Source of the DNA: Saprospiraceae bacterium
GTDB taxonomy: Bacteria; Bacteroidota; Bacteroidia; Chitinophagales; Saprospiraceae
NCBI GenBank assembly: GCA_027488855.1
Contig: JAIYAV010000194.1
Location: 1 to 50,380, forward strand
Direction: 5' to 3'
DNA length: 50,380 bases
Every line of letters starts with the position of its first letter. Positions within the stretch are counted from its first letter, which is position 1. A program made the translations under genes and the position numbers. The notes beneath the pieces are model-generated. The model saw only the letters and a program-made list of their open reading frames with translations. It was not told the DNA's origin and made no database searches. This document shows positions 43,601-50,380 of this stretch, piece after piece.

Positions 43601-44806
43601 ATGCAGATTAACAAACACTCGGATTATCGATCCATCCTTACCTTGTCCTTCGGCTTCATGCTGCTCAACCTGGACAGGTGGATCATTGCGCCCCTTTTCC
43701 CCGTCATCCAAAAAGATTTGGGCTTCAATTACCAGGATTTAGGCGCAGTGGTGGGCGTAACGGCCCTGGCCTGGGGTCTGGTTTCCCTCATTTTTGGCGG
43801 CTTGTCGGACAAATTGGGCCGCCGGAAAATATTGATTCCGACCTTGGCGGCCTTGTCCATTTTTTCGGGCATCACGGGATTGGCTTCGGGTTTGGGCACC
43901 ATGCTGCTGCTCCGAGGAGTATTGGGCATTTTTGAGGGCGCGTACGTTCCAACGGCATTTGCAGCCGTAAAAGACGCTTCGGTTCCCCATCGGGTGGGTT
44001 TCAACATGGGTTTGTTGGGTGCAGGCAGTGGGTTGGCAACGGCGATTGCCCCCATTCTGGCGACCCAGCTCTTGTCTGCCGTTCCTTCCTGGCATTGGGT
44101 TTTTGTATGGGTATCTATTCCTGGATTGATTGTGACCTTTTTGTTGTATCGTTTCATCAAGGATCAGCCCCAGCTTGAAAATCTCCCGGCAAAAAACATC
44201 AACATCAAAGCCGTTTTTAAATACCGCAACATCAAAGTAGGAACCCTAGTCATGTGTGGGGTGATGGCAGCTATTTTTGTACTGACCGCCATGATGCCCA
44301 ATTATTTGACCGATTACCTCCATTTAAGCCTGCAACAAATGGGCTTTGTGGCTTCGGCCATCGGGATCGGTGGCTTTTTAGGCATTCCCTTGGTCAATGG
44401 TTTGTCGGATCGTTTGGGACGAAAGCCTGTGATTATTGGGGCGCTGGTAGCTGCGGCGCTGGCGATTGTCCTATTATCCAATATCGGAGCCAATCCCCCC
44501 GCGCTGTTTGTCATCCTGTTTTTCACCAGCGCTTTTATTTTGGGCAGCCTGGTCATGTTGGACGGCCCGATTGCTACCGAAACGGTTCCTCCTTCGATGA
44601 TCAGTGCGGCATCCGGGTTGATCATTGGGATTGGAGAAATTTTTGGGGGCGGCGTAGCGCCGGTGATTTCGGGGATCGTAGCAGAAAAATATGGGATTGA
44701 GCAGGTACTGATGGTCGCGCTGGTTGGGGTGATTTTTGCGATTGGGTGTGCCTTCTTTTTGGTAGAAACGGCTCCTGGGAAAGCAAAAGTAAAGGAGTCT
44801 ACTTGA
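43601..44806 (+). CDS. MFS transporter
   Basis: 401 aa, about 12 membrane segments. Motif A-like loops occur in both halves: GGLSDKLGRRKIL (about residue 66) and NGLSDRLGRKPVI (about 266). The N-terminal LNLDRWIIAPLFPVIQKDLG is like that of anion:cation symporter and aromatic-acid transporters. It probably carries the cluster's substrate or an intermediate across the inner membrane. It has a likely AraC operator in its 142-bp upstream gap and is followed by a palindrome (44855-44895). Confidence 0.92.
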   Translation: MQINKHSDYRSILTLSFGFMLLNLDRWIIAPLFPVIQKDLGFNYQDLGAVVGVTALAWGLVSLIFGGLSDKLGRRKILIPTLAALSIFSGITGLASGLGTMLLLRGVLGIFEGAYVPTAFAAVKDASVPHRVGFNMGLLGAGSGLATAIAPILATQLLSAVPSWHWVFVWVSIPGLIVTFLLYRFIKDQPQLENLPAKNINIKAVFKYRNIKVGTLVMCGVMAAIFVLTAMMPNYLTDYLHLSLQQMGFVASAIGIGGFLGIPLVNGLSDRLGRKPVIIGALVAAALAIVLLSNIGANPPALFVILFFTSAFILGSLVMLDGPIATETVPPSMISAASGLIIGIGEIFGGGVAPVISGIVAEKYGIEQVLMVALVGVIFAIGCAFFLVETAPGKAKVKEST

Positions 44807-44854
44807 ATGCCAAAGCGACCTTATTTCACCACCTAAAAAAAATGACACCATCCA

Positions 44855-44895
44855 TAGTGGGCAATAAAAAAATAAGTATTCATTTTGCCCCACTA
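44855..44895. terminator. palindrome after the MFS gene
   Basis: TAGTGGGCAA at the left pairs with TTGCCCCACTA at the right (one bulge), with an AT-rich centre. Sequence and layout match the palindrome at 1452-1486. Before it, TTTCACCACCTAA (44824-44836) looks like a leftover arm of a family B element. Confidence 0.55.
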
Positions 44896-44923
44896 CTATT
44901 ACAATAAAAACCTAGTCAACTCC

Positions 44924-45427
44924 ATGCTCATCTGCCTCGATACCGATTACCGCGACCCCCGAGCTCAGTGCGCCTACGTCCTCTTTGACTCTTGGACAGC
45001 CGCTGAACCTGTGCAAGTCAATTGTGTGCAAGTCGAGCAGGTTGCGCCTTACGAACCGGGAGCCTTTTACAAGCGGGAATTGCCGGGTTTGTTGCAGGCC
45101 CTGGCCAGCATTGAGTTCCCTTTGGAAGCCATCCTCATTGACGCCTACGTATGGCTGGATGAAGGGCGTGGGGGGTTAGGCTGGCATTTGTATGAAGCTT
45201 TGGAGGGAAAGATTCCGGTGGTGGGAGTGGCCAAAACGCGGTTTCAACCAGCAGAAAAAGTGGCCATTCCAGTGCTGCGGGGCGACAGTCAAAATCCACT
45301 GTGGGTAACGGCGATCGGTATGGAGGTAGCTTTTGCGGCGGAGAAGGTGAAGGAAATGGCGGGGGAATTTCGGGTACCGAAGTTGTTGAAAATGGTCGAT
45401 GGAAAGTGTCGGGAGTGGTTGGAATGA
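44924..45427 (+). CDS. short endonuclease V-family protein
   Basis: 167 aa from the ATG at 44924; a TTG at 44885 lies within the palindrome and is rejected. The three catalytic acidic positions of endonuclease V can be aligned: Asp in CLDTDYRD, Glu in YEPGAFYKRELP, and Asp in ILIDAYVWLDEGRGGLGWHL. The conserved VVGVAKTRF follows. Typical bacterial Nfi proteins are 210-230 aa and read VDGxGxxHPR here, so this is a divergent short branch. The family nicks DNA (or RNA) near deoxyinosine. It may retain that activity, but the altered third motif leaves the specificity open. Confidence 0.78.
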   Translation: MLICLDTDYRDPRAQCAYVLFDSWTAAEPVQVNCVQVEQVAPYEPGAFYKRELPGLLQALASIEFPLEAILIDAYVWLDEGRGGLGWHLYEALEGKIPVVGVAKTRFQPAEKVAIPVLRGDSQNPLWVTAIGMEVAFAAEKVKEMAGEFRVPKLLKMVDGKCREWLE

Positions 45428-45483
45428 CGAATGATTCGAGTGACGAATCGGGTGGTAGAACTCTGTTCGTTGCTTGATCTAAG

Positions 45484-45567
45484 TAGCAAGTCAATCAAAA
45501 AGTGATAAGTTCAAAAGGCCACAATGAGTCTCATGATATAACTTATCAGAAATTGGTTGACTTGCTA
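45484..45567. repeat. palindrome between convergent endonuclease V and DUF2807 genes
   Basis: TAGCAAGTCAATCAAAAAGT followed by GATAAGTT is mirrored by AACTTATC and GGTTGACTTGCTA, 28-bp arms with few mismatches. The loop contains ATGAGTCTCAT. It lies in the 199-bp convergent gap and may end both transcripts. A small GATTCG/CGAATC hairpin stands at 45433-45449. Confidence 0.85.
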
Positions 45568-45626
45568 GTAAGCGTCACTCAAGTAATAATTTTTACCATC
45601 CAGCTGCTAAATAATTTCCTTATCCT

Positions 45627-46358
45627 TTACTCCCTACTCACCACATCCCCCGAACCCGAAACCTTCGAGTTCATCCGTGGCCGCCCCTTGTAATACACAT
45701 CACCAGAGCCGCTGATGCGCACATCCAGGTTTTCGGTACTGTGAATGGAGGTATTGCCGGAGCCTGAAATCTGGATCGTAGCGGCTTCCACCTGCAAACC
45801 AATCGCAGAAATATCCCCAGAACCAGAGACGCTGGAATTCCAGGACTTGGCATTTCCTTTCAAGTTCATGTCTCCAGAACCACTGATGCGTACTTCTACA
45901 TCCGTTGCGTCAAAATCGAGGTTCATGTTGCCGGAGCCAGAAATACCCAATGCCAATGCGCCGAGGTTTTTGAATGCGGTTTCTCCTTTTACATCACCTG
46001 AGCCGCTGATTTTTACGGCATTCAGTGTAGGCACGGTGATGTAGACGTTGAATTTGTCGTAACGACCTACGTTTTCGGTGAAGCGGATTTTCCAATGTTT
46101 GTCTACCACTTCTTTGGAGAGCAAACTGATCAGGTTTTCGTGTGATTCCACCTCTATTTTCTGTTCATTGCCCTGGCGTACGTAAACGTTGCCAGAGAAG
46201 GTCAAACTGAAACCCTCGAAGGAGGAAACGTCGAGTGTTTTGCGTACAATGGCACCTTTGCCTTGTACACCATTGCCCCAACCCCAGGAGTTTTGGGCAG
46301 ATACGGATAGGCAAGTCAATAATAAAGTCAGGGTGAACAATGAGCTTAATGATTTCAT
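45627..46358 (-). CDS. DUF2807 (GIN domain) secreted protein
   Basis: 243 aa. Signal peptide 1-21 (ending LSVSAQ). The rest is a beta-helix-like DUF2807 domain: residues 50-120 form the head (FEGFSLTFSGNVYVRQGNEQKIEVES). Then the motif ISGSGD or ISGSGN recurs about every 20 residues (VKISGSGDV, LGISGSGNM, VRISGSGDM, SVSGSGDI, IQISGSGNT, VRISGSGDV, KVSGSGDV). Such proteins are common in Bacteroidota envelopes as putative auto-transported or surface adhesins; the function is unknown. The gene is divergent from 46604-47002. I see no clear promoter in the 245-bp gap 46359-46603. Confidence 0.9.
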   Translation of the reverse strand: MKSLSSLFTLTLLLTCLSVSAQNSWGWGNGVQGKGAIVRKTLDVSSFEGFSLTFSGNVYVRQGNEQKIEVESHENLISLLSKEVVDKHWKIRFTENVGRYDKFNVYITVPTLNAVKISGSGDVKGETAFKNLGALALGISGSGNMNLDFDATDVEVRISGSGDMNLKGNAKSWNSSVSGSGDISAIGLQVEAATIQISGSGNTSIHSTENLDVRISGSGDVYYKGRPRMNSKVSGSGDVVSRE

Positions 46359-46603
46359 CGAAGTGTTTTTTAGTATTCTCTTTCTGAGATGCTAAAAAGG
46401 ACGGGTGCCCCCCAGCATAGGTTGCTTTTTTTGGCAAAAATCTTTTTAAATCATTTTTTTTGGTTAAAACAATCCTAATTTCCCTTCAAAAAGAGCGAAT
46501 TTTTGGCAGTTATGTTAAAGTAAAGTTACACCCATCGCTGTGCTTTAAACTGAGGCTTTTCGAGCCAGTCTAATGGACAAATAACCAAAAAATCCTGTTT
46601 ACT

Positions 46604-47002
46604 ATGAAAAAGATGATTGCTCTGCTGGCGCTGATTGTGCCGATGTTCTTGCTCGGAATGGTTGATGCACAAGCGCAAGGCCGCTGGGAATTTTTAGGCA
46701 AACGTGCCGTCAATTATGGTTTGGATCGCGATGTGATCCCGGTGACCTGGCGCGATGGTGCTTTTGATGGGCTCAAAATTGAAGTCAAAGGAGGCGCGCT
46801 GAACATGCGCAAATGTGTGGTTCACTTCGAAAATGGCGGCAAACAAGAAATTGACCTGCGTCACAACTTTGACCGTGGCAGTGATTCAAGAGTAGTGGAT
46901 CTGCGCGGCAACAACCGTTTGGTTGAAAAAATCGAATTTTGGTACGATACCAAGAATGCTGCTCGCAATAAGGCGGTGGTGTTTGTCTACGGAAGGCATT
47001 AA
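46604..47002 (+). CDS. small secreted protein of unknown function, 132 aa
   Basis: A signal peptide (residues 1-25, ending VDAQAQG) precedes a compact beta-rich domain: RWEFLGKRAVNYGLDRDVIPVTWRDG, LKIEVKGGALNMRKCVVHFENG, and VEKIEFWYDTKNAARNKAVVFVYGRH. The pattern suggests a beta-sandwich (possibly related to the small DUF2541-like proteins), but I do not recognise it with certainty. It has a good terminator at 47044-47078. It stands alone, convergent with the FNR gene. Confidence 0.72.
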   Translation: MKKMIALLALIVPMFLLGMVDAQAQGRWEFLGKRAVNYGLDRDVIPVTWRDGAFDGLKIEVKGGALNMRKCVVHFENGGKQEIDLRHNFDRGSDSRVVDLRGNNRLVEKIEFWYDTKNAARNKAVVFVYGRH

Positions 47003-47043
47003 TTCCAAAAGAATAGACTGCTTTTAAGTCGGGTTTAAATGGC

Positions 47044-47078
47044 GAAGGCAAGTTCAGTTCAACTGACTTGCCTTCTTT
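47044..47078 (+). terminator. terminator hairpin between convergent genes
   Basis: GAAGGCAAGT pairs with ACTTGCCTTC, with an inner CAGTT/AACTG, followed by TTTCG. The stem is long enough to work for the small secreted protein gene and perhaps for the opposite strand. Confidence 0.8.
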
Positions 47079-47135
47079 CGTATCACCTCAAATGGTGTGT
47101 AAATAAGCGAAAATAATTATAAGCAGTTGATGCGT

Positions 47136-48140
47136 TTAAAATGCGTTCACCCCGTTAACGGTGGTGTATTTAAAGCTCAATTTTTTATCTGGATTCACCC
47201 GTTTAAAGGCCGACTGGCACATCAAGGTAGCTTCGTGGAAACCGCACAAGATCAGTTTCAACTTGCCTTGGTAAGTATTGATGTCACCGATGGCGTACAC
47301 TCCCGGGATGTTGGTGCTGTAATCCAGGGTATTTACTTCGATGGCGTTTTTATCTACATTCAAACCCCAGCTGCCCAAAGGCCCGAGTTCGGGTGACAAG
47401 CCAAAAAGTGGGATGAAATAATCCGTAGGGCGTACCACTTCTCCCTTTTCTTTGGTATCAATCACCACATCGGTCAGGACTCCATTGCCCCGCAGACCAG
47501 TCGTTTGTGAGTCGGTCAACAAGTCAATGCGGCCACTGTGAGCCAATTCATGTACTTTCTCCACCGAATCGGGTGCACCACGGAAGTCCTTGCGGCGGTG
47601 AATCAGCGTCACTTCACTGGCTACTTCGGCCAGGAAAATAGTCCAATCCAATGCCGAGTCACCTCCACCTGCGATCACTACCCGTTTGTTGCGGTATTTT
47701 TCTGGGTCGCGGATGATGTAATCGATGCCTTTGTCCTCAAAACGTTCCAGGTTCTCCAATGGTGGTTTGCGGGGTTCAAAACAACCCAATCCACCAGCAA
47801 TGGCAATTACGGGTGCCTGAATTTGGGTGCCTTTGCTGGTAGTCAGCACAAAGTGCCCATTTTCAAGTTGTTCAAATTTTTCAGCCCGCTCGCCCAGGGT
47901 AAAGCCGGGTTTGAAAGGCTCAATTTGCTCCATCAGGCGATCAACCAAATCACCAGCCAAAATAGAAGGATACCCAGGGATATCGTAGATCGGCTTTTTT
48001 GGATAAATTTCAGCCAATTGACCACCAGGTACGGGTAGTGAATCCACCAGATGGCAGCGCATTTTCAACAATCCGGCCTCGAATACTGTGAAGAGCCCTA
48101 CTGGCCCTGCTCCTACAATGAGAATGTCTGTCTGGATCAT
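47136..48140 (-). CDS. ferredoxin-NADP reductase (thioredoxin-reductase-like, YumC/FNR2 type)
   Basis: 334 aa. FAD site ILIVGAGPVGLFTVFEAG; NAD(P) site RVVIAGGGDSALDWTIFLAE followed by IHRRKDFRGAPDSV; C-terminal FAD motif IPGVYAIGDINTYQGKLKLILCGFHEA. There is no CxxC redox pair, which separates it from thioredoxin reductase and fits the FNR2 family that reduces ferredoxin with NADPH. In this group it may feed reducing power to sulfite reductase (not in the window). The TAnnTTTG-like boxes at 48163-48170 and 48173-48180 on the minus strand suggest its own promoter as well as possible readthrough from cysH. Confidence 0.92.
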   Translation of the reverse strand: MIQTDILIVGAGPVGLFTVFEAGLLKMRCHLVDSLPVPGGQLAEIYPKKPIYDIPGYPSILAGDLVDRLMEQIEPFKPGFTLGERAEKFEQLENGHFVLTTSKGTQIQAPVIAIAGGLGCFEPRKPPLENLERFEDKGIDYIIRDPEKYRNKRVVIAGGGDSALDWTIFLAEVASEVTLIHRRKDFRGAPDSVEKVHELAHSGRIDLLTDSQTTGLRGNGVLTDVVIDTKEKGEVVRPTDYFIPLFGLSPELGPLGSWGLNVDKNAIEVNTLDYSTNIPGVYAIGDINTYQGKLKLILCGFHEATLMCQSAFKRVNPDKKLSFKYTTVNGVNAF

Positions 48141-48162
48141 TTGTTTGGATCAATTTAAACAG

Positions 48163-48180
48163 CAAAAGTACACAAATTTA
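48163..48180 (-). promoter_or_regulatory. -7 boxes of the FNR gene
   Basis: The minus strand reads TAAATTTG (48173-48180) and TACTTTTG (48163-48170), both full TAnnTTTG matches, 22-40 nt from the ATG at 48140. Which one is used is not clear. Confidence 0.45.
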
Positions 48181-48189
48181 CAATTTTAT

Positions 48190-48241
48190 GGGCATCCCTT
48201 CGTGGGCGCCCTTACGGTTGGGCACTCACGAAGGGGTGCCC
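48190..48241. repeat. GC-rich palindrome between cysH and the FNR gene
   Basis: GGGCATCCCTTCGTG and CACGAAGGGGTGCCC are reverse complements with one mismatch, and the loop contains a second GGGC/GCCC pairing. It abuts the cysH stop and is likely its terminator or a processing site. Confidence 0.85.
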
Positions 48242-48967
48242 TTACTTGTGTTTGTTGACGAAAAAACCCGGATGCAATCCACATTCTGTTTTTCCAGTTC
48301 CTGCCCAGCGACCTTCACGGCCTTTGCCTTTTTGGGTACAATGGGTACATCCAATTGAACCATAACCCTGACTTTCCAGGGGGTGCTGAGGCAACTTGAA
48401 CCAGGAAGACCAGTACAAGTAATCCCCTTCACTCAGGTCGATCAATGGATGGAATTTTATGATGTCGCCCTGCTGCTCAAAAATGCGCAGGTGCGAACGA
48501 AAATCAGTTTGATACGCCATCAGGCCCGAAATCCACACTTTGTGTCCTTCTTTTAGCGGCTCCAATGGAACCACTTTATTGATGGAGCAACACATTTTGG
48601 GATGATCCTTCCACCATTCCTCCTCACGAGTCAGGGCATTTTGGGTCGGGTCGGGAAGAACATTGATTACATTGAGTCGATACAACTCGGTGAGTTCTTC
48701 TTTGTAGGCAAGGGTTTCGGGAAAATGGTAGGTGGTGTCGATGAAATATACCTTTTGGCTAGGCCGATGCTCCGAAATCAGGCGCAGCAAAAATGCAGCA
48801 CTGGCACCAAAAGAAGAAGTCATTAAGACCTCATCTTCACCGAAAATTTCATACAACTTCTGAATACGCTCCTCAAAATTCAGTGGCTCAAAAATCTCAT
48901 TCAGGTACGCTACACTATACTCCTCTACGTCGAGTTCAGGAGTAGGTAAGGCTTGTGATGTCGACAT
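48242..48967 (-). CDS. cysH: phosphoadenylyl/adenylyl-sulfate reductase
   Basis: 241 aa, PAPS/APS reductase family. VLMTSSFGASAAFLLRLI is the nucleotide-binding (PP-loop-like) part; DTTYHFPETLAY and RSHLRIFEQQGDIIKFHPLID follow. The end TECGLHPGFF holds the catalytic cysteine. It has a CC pair (KMCCSINKV) and CTHC (GCTHCTQKG), the four cysteines that bind a [4Fe-4S] cluster, so it probably reduces APS (or both substrates), as in plant-type and many bacterial assimilatory enzymes. It yields sulfite for the siroheme-dependent sulfite reductase. Siroheme genes lie just upstream on the same strand, across palindrome A4. Confidence 0.94.
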   Translation of the reverse strand: MSTSQALPTPELDVEEYSVAYLNEIFEPLNFEERIQKLYEIFGEDEVLMTSSFGASAAFLLRLISEHRPSQKVYFIDTTYHFPETLAYKEELTELYRLNVINVLPDPTQNALTREEEWWKDHPKMCCSINKVVPLEPLKEGHKVWISGLMAYQTDFRSHLRIFEQQGDIIKFHPLIDLSEGDYLYWSSWFKLPQHPLESQGYGSIGCTHCTQKGKGREGRWAGTGKTECGLHPGFFVNKHK

Positions 48968-48980
48968 GCTATTGGTTGTG

Positions 48981-49112
48981 TTGAGGAGGTTGAGGAGTTG
49001 AAAAGTTGAGGAGTTGAGAAGTTGAGGCTACCGCGAGGGACTTGGACAAGGACCTTGTCAAAATTTCTCGCAGCAGCCTCAACTTCTCAACTCCTCAACT
49101 CCTCAACTCCTT
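48981..49112. repeat. GTTGAG-arm palindrome, family A (copy 4)
   Basis: Left arm of TTGAGGAGGTTGAGGAG-type units, core GGCTACCGCGAGGGACTTGG ... CTCGCAGCAGCC, right arm of CTCAACTTCTCAACTCCTC-type units. The core resembles those of copies 2 and 3. It fills the gap between cysH and the siroheme synthase gene. Confidence 0.92.
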
Positions 49113-49119
49113 AACTATC

Positions 49120-49764
49120 CTATTTTTTCAAAAATTCAATACAATCTCCCGTGCAATTGCCCTTACATTCACATCCCACCATGCCCGTTAGCAAGGTTGA
49201 GGTAATTTGATTGAGCATCCGCACTTTATGCGCGAAATCGCCACCGAGTCGGTCGCGGATTTCGTTGAGTTTGGGCAGCAGGTCTTCCACTTCTTCCGGC
49301 AACGCGGCCTCCAATACCTGGCGGAAACGTTTGGCAAAAGTGGGCGACTGCCCATTCGTTGAAATACCAATTTTCAAAGGTCCGCGGGTCACGATTGATC
49401 CGAGGTAAAAATCACAGAGATCAGGGGTATCGGCCACGTTGATCAACTTGCCTGCTGCTTTGGCGGCTTGTTGCACCTCTCGATTCAGTTCCGGGATGTT
49501 CGTCGCGGCAATGATCAGGTCATGCCCCTGAAGGTCCTCGATCTGAAACGCCTTGTGCTGAATTTGCACGAAGTGGGTTCCGATCTGAGTCAGCAATTTT
49601 TCAATCTCCGGGTTTACCCAAGTGGCTACCATTGTAACCTGGGCTTTGGGGCTGCTTTTGAGGATGAACGAGAGTTTTTCGTACCCCACTTCCCCGGCAC
49701 CTACAATGAGGGTACGCAGGCTGTGTAGTTTCAAAAAAACCGGATACAACTCGTTTTGCTCCAT
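49120..49764 (-). CDS. siroheme synthase N-terminal type: precorrin-2 dehydrogenase/ferrochelatase, with Cys-rich tail
   Basis: 214 aa from the ATG at 49764, 1 nt after the cobA stop (in-frame ATGs at 49785 and 49818 overlap cobA and are alternatives). It has the Met8p/CysG N-terminal fold: LYPVFLKLHSLRTLIVGAGEVGYEKL (NAD site), the conserved NVADTPDLCDFYLGSIV and ISTNGQSPTFAKRFRQVLE. It oxidises precorrin-2 with NAD and inserts Fe(II), giving siroheme. Unusual: the C-terminus is VGCECKGNCTGDCIEFLKK, with four cysteines in eleven residues, a possible metal-binding or redox tail. It lies in an operon with cobA, and the tail could help iron delivery, but this is inference. Confidence 0.88.
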   Translation of the reverse strand: MEQNELYPVFLKLHSLRTLIVGAGEVGYEKLSFILKSSPKAQVTMVATWVNPEIEKLLTQIGTHFVQIQHKAFQIEDLQGHDLIIAATNIPELNREVQQAAKAAGKLINVADTPDLCDFYLGSIVTRGPLKIGISTNGQSPTFAKRFRQVLEAALPEEVEDLLPKLNEIRDRLGGDFAHKVRMLNQITSTLLTGMVGCECKGNCTGDCIEFLKK

Positions 49765-49765
49765 C

Positions 49766-50380
49766 TTAGACGCTGATGTGTTCATTGGTAACTTTCCCCT
49801 TTTTTGGCAAAGCCACATAAGTTGGCTCGGCTTGTTTGTATTGAGGGTGCAAAGCTACTACATCTCCAATAACTATAATGCCTGGTGAGCTGGCATCAGC
49901 CATTGCTACCCGTTCAGCCAGGTTGTGTACACGCCCCAGGACAATTTTTTCTTCGGGGGTTGATCCATTTTGAACCACCATTGCCGGGGTATCTCTTTTA
50001 CCTAGAGCCGCATAGATGTTCATGATGTCTCCCAATTTGCGCATACCCATCAGGATGACCGCAGTGGCACTCGACTGAGCCGCCAGTTCCACATCTTTGG
50101 AGATGCTGCCTGAGCGGGTTGTACCCGTTACCACCCAAAAACTTTCATTGATGCCCCGACAAGTTACCGGAACGCCTTGTAGACCTGGAACGGCGATGCA
50201 GGAAGAAAGCCCGGGAACGATGTCCACTTTGATGCCAAACATGGCCGCATGCGCCATTTCTTCGTAGCCACGGCCAAAAACGAAGGGGTCGCCCCCTTTC
50301 AGCCGTACCACGTGGCCATGGTTCATGGCGTATTCTACCAGCATCCAGTTGATGTCTTCCTGGGGGTGGGTGTGTTTGGA
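49766..50380 (-). CDS. cobA: uroporphyrinogen-III C-methyltransferase (5' part beyond the window)
   Basis: Only the C-terminal 204 residues are seen; the frame stays open to 50380 (the codons before 50344 read KHTHPQEDINW), so the start lies to the right of the window. SUMT motifs: VVRLKGGDPFVFGRGYEE, VDIVPGLSSCIAVPGLQGVPVTCRG, SFWVVTGTT, TAVILMGMRKLGDI and TPAMVVQNGSTPEEK. It adds two SAM methyl groups to uroporphyrinogen III to give precorrin-2, the substrate of the next gene's product. It ends 1 nt before that gene's start. Confidence 0.95.
   Translation of the reverse strand, partial: SKHTHPQEDINWMLVEYAMNHGHVVRLKGGDPFVFGRGYEEMAHAAMFGIKVDIVPGLSSCIAVPGLQGVPVTCRGINESFWVVTGTTRSGSISKDVELAAQSSATAVILMGMRKLGDIMNIYAALGKRDTPAMVVQNGSTPEEKIVLGRVHNLAERVAMADASSPGIIVIGDVVALHPQYKQAEPTYVALPKKGKVTNEHISV

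Noticed and set aside
45502-45693. 63-codon open frame between endonuclease V and DUF2807 genes
   Set aside because: It runs through the palindrome at 45484-45567 into the opposite-strand gene, with no ribosome-binding or family support.
1-50380. tRNA, rRNA, insertion sequences or phage genes
   Set aside because: Read through the gaps and found no cloverleaf-like sequence, transposase, integrase or phage structural gene.

Overview
The window looks like a chromosomal piece of an environmental Bacteroidota, most likely a Saprospiraceae relative such as Haliscomenobacter. This placement is inferred, not searched. The support is Bacteroidota-type -7 boxes (TAnnTTTG) upstream of many genes, TonB-dependent and CarboxypepD-like outer-membrane barrels, DUF1573, DUF2807, DUF4249-like and DUF3467 proteins, a PorE-like TPR/PD40 protein, and an exosortase K with its MSEP-CTERM partner. 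I found 41 protein genes (the last one cut by the window end), no tRNA, rRNA or CRISPR, and no transposase or phage genes.

Layout. 1-13868 is mostly minus-strand housekeeping: a secreted protein, a DUF4442 hotdog protein and alanine dehydrogenase (plus strand), two small unknowns, a PorE-like protein ending in two SPOR domains, a UbiA prenyltransferase, a DUF1573 lipoprotein, a PolX-like protein with an apparently dead polymerase site, an amidase, DUF3467 and topA. 14026-28190 holds a BioD-like/DRTGG protein, purB, a secreted GH29 fucosidase, an outer-membrane barrel, gamma-glutamyltransferase, an rlmF with a repeat-built basic N-terminus, a DUF4249-like lipoprotein, panB and mltG. 28516-32088 is a three-gene overlapping operon: exosortase K, its 921-residue MSEP-CTERM/VIT substrate and a small membrane protein. 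32266-44806 is a catabolic cluster that looks aimed at an aromatic compound: extradiol-type dioxygenase, C-C hydrolase, histidinol-dehydrogenase-like enzyme, SDR, FAD monooxygenase, FAH-family enzyme, AraC regulator, TonB receptor, Dabb protein and MFS transporter. 44924-47002 holds a short endonuclease V, a DUF2807 protein and a small secreted protein. 47136-50380 (minus) is a sulfate-assimilation/siroheme group: cobA, siroheme synthase, cysH and a ferredoxin-NADP reductase.

Two things stand out. First, three promoters of the catabolic cluster (before the dioxygenase, the TonB receptor and the MFS gene) share one bipartite sequence with fixed spacing, placed 30-31 bp ahead of a -7-like box. 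It is a good candidate operator for the AraC protein encoded in the cluster. Second, most gaps between genes are filled almost end to end by long palindromes whose arms are built from short, degenerate tandem repeats. Several families are present. In one family the same central core carries different arm repeats, which suggests modular, mobile or template-copied elements.
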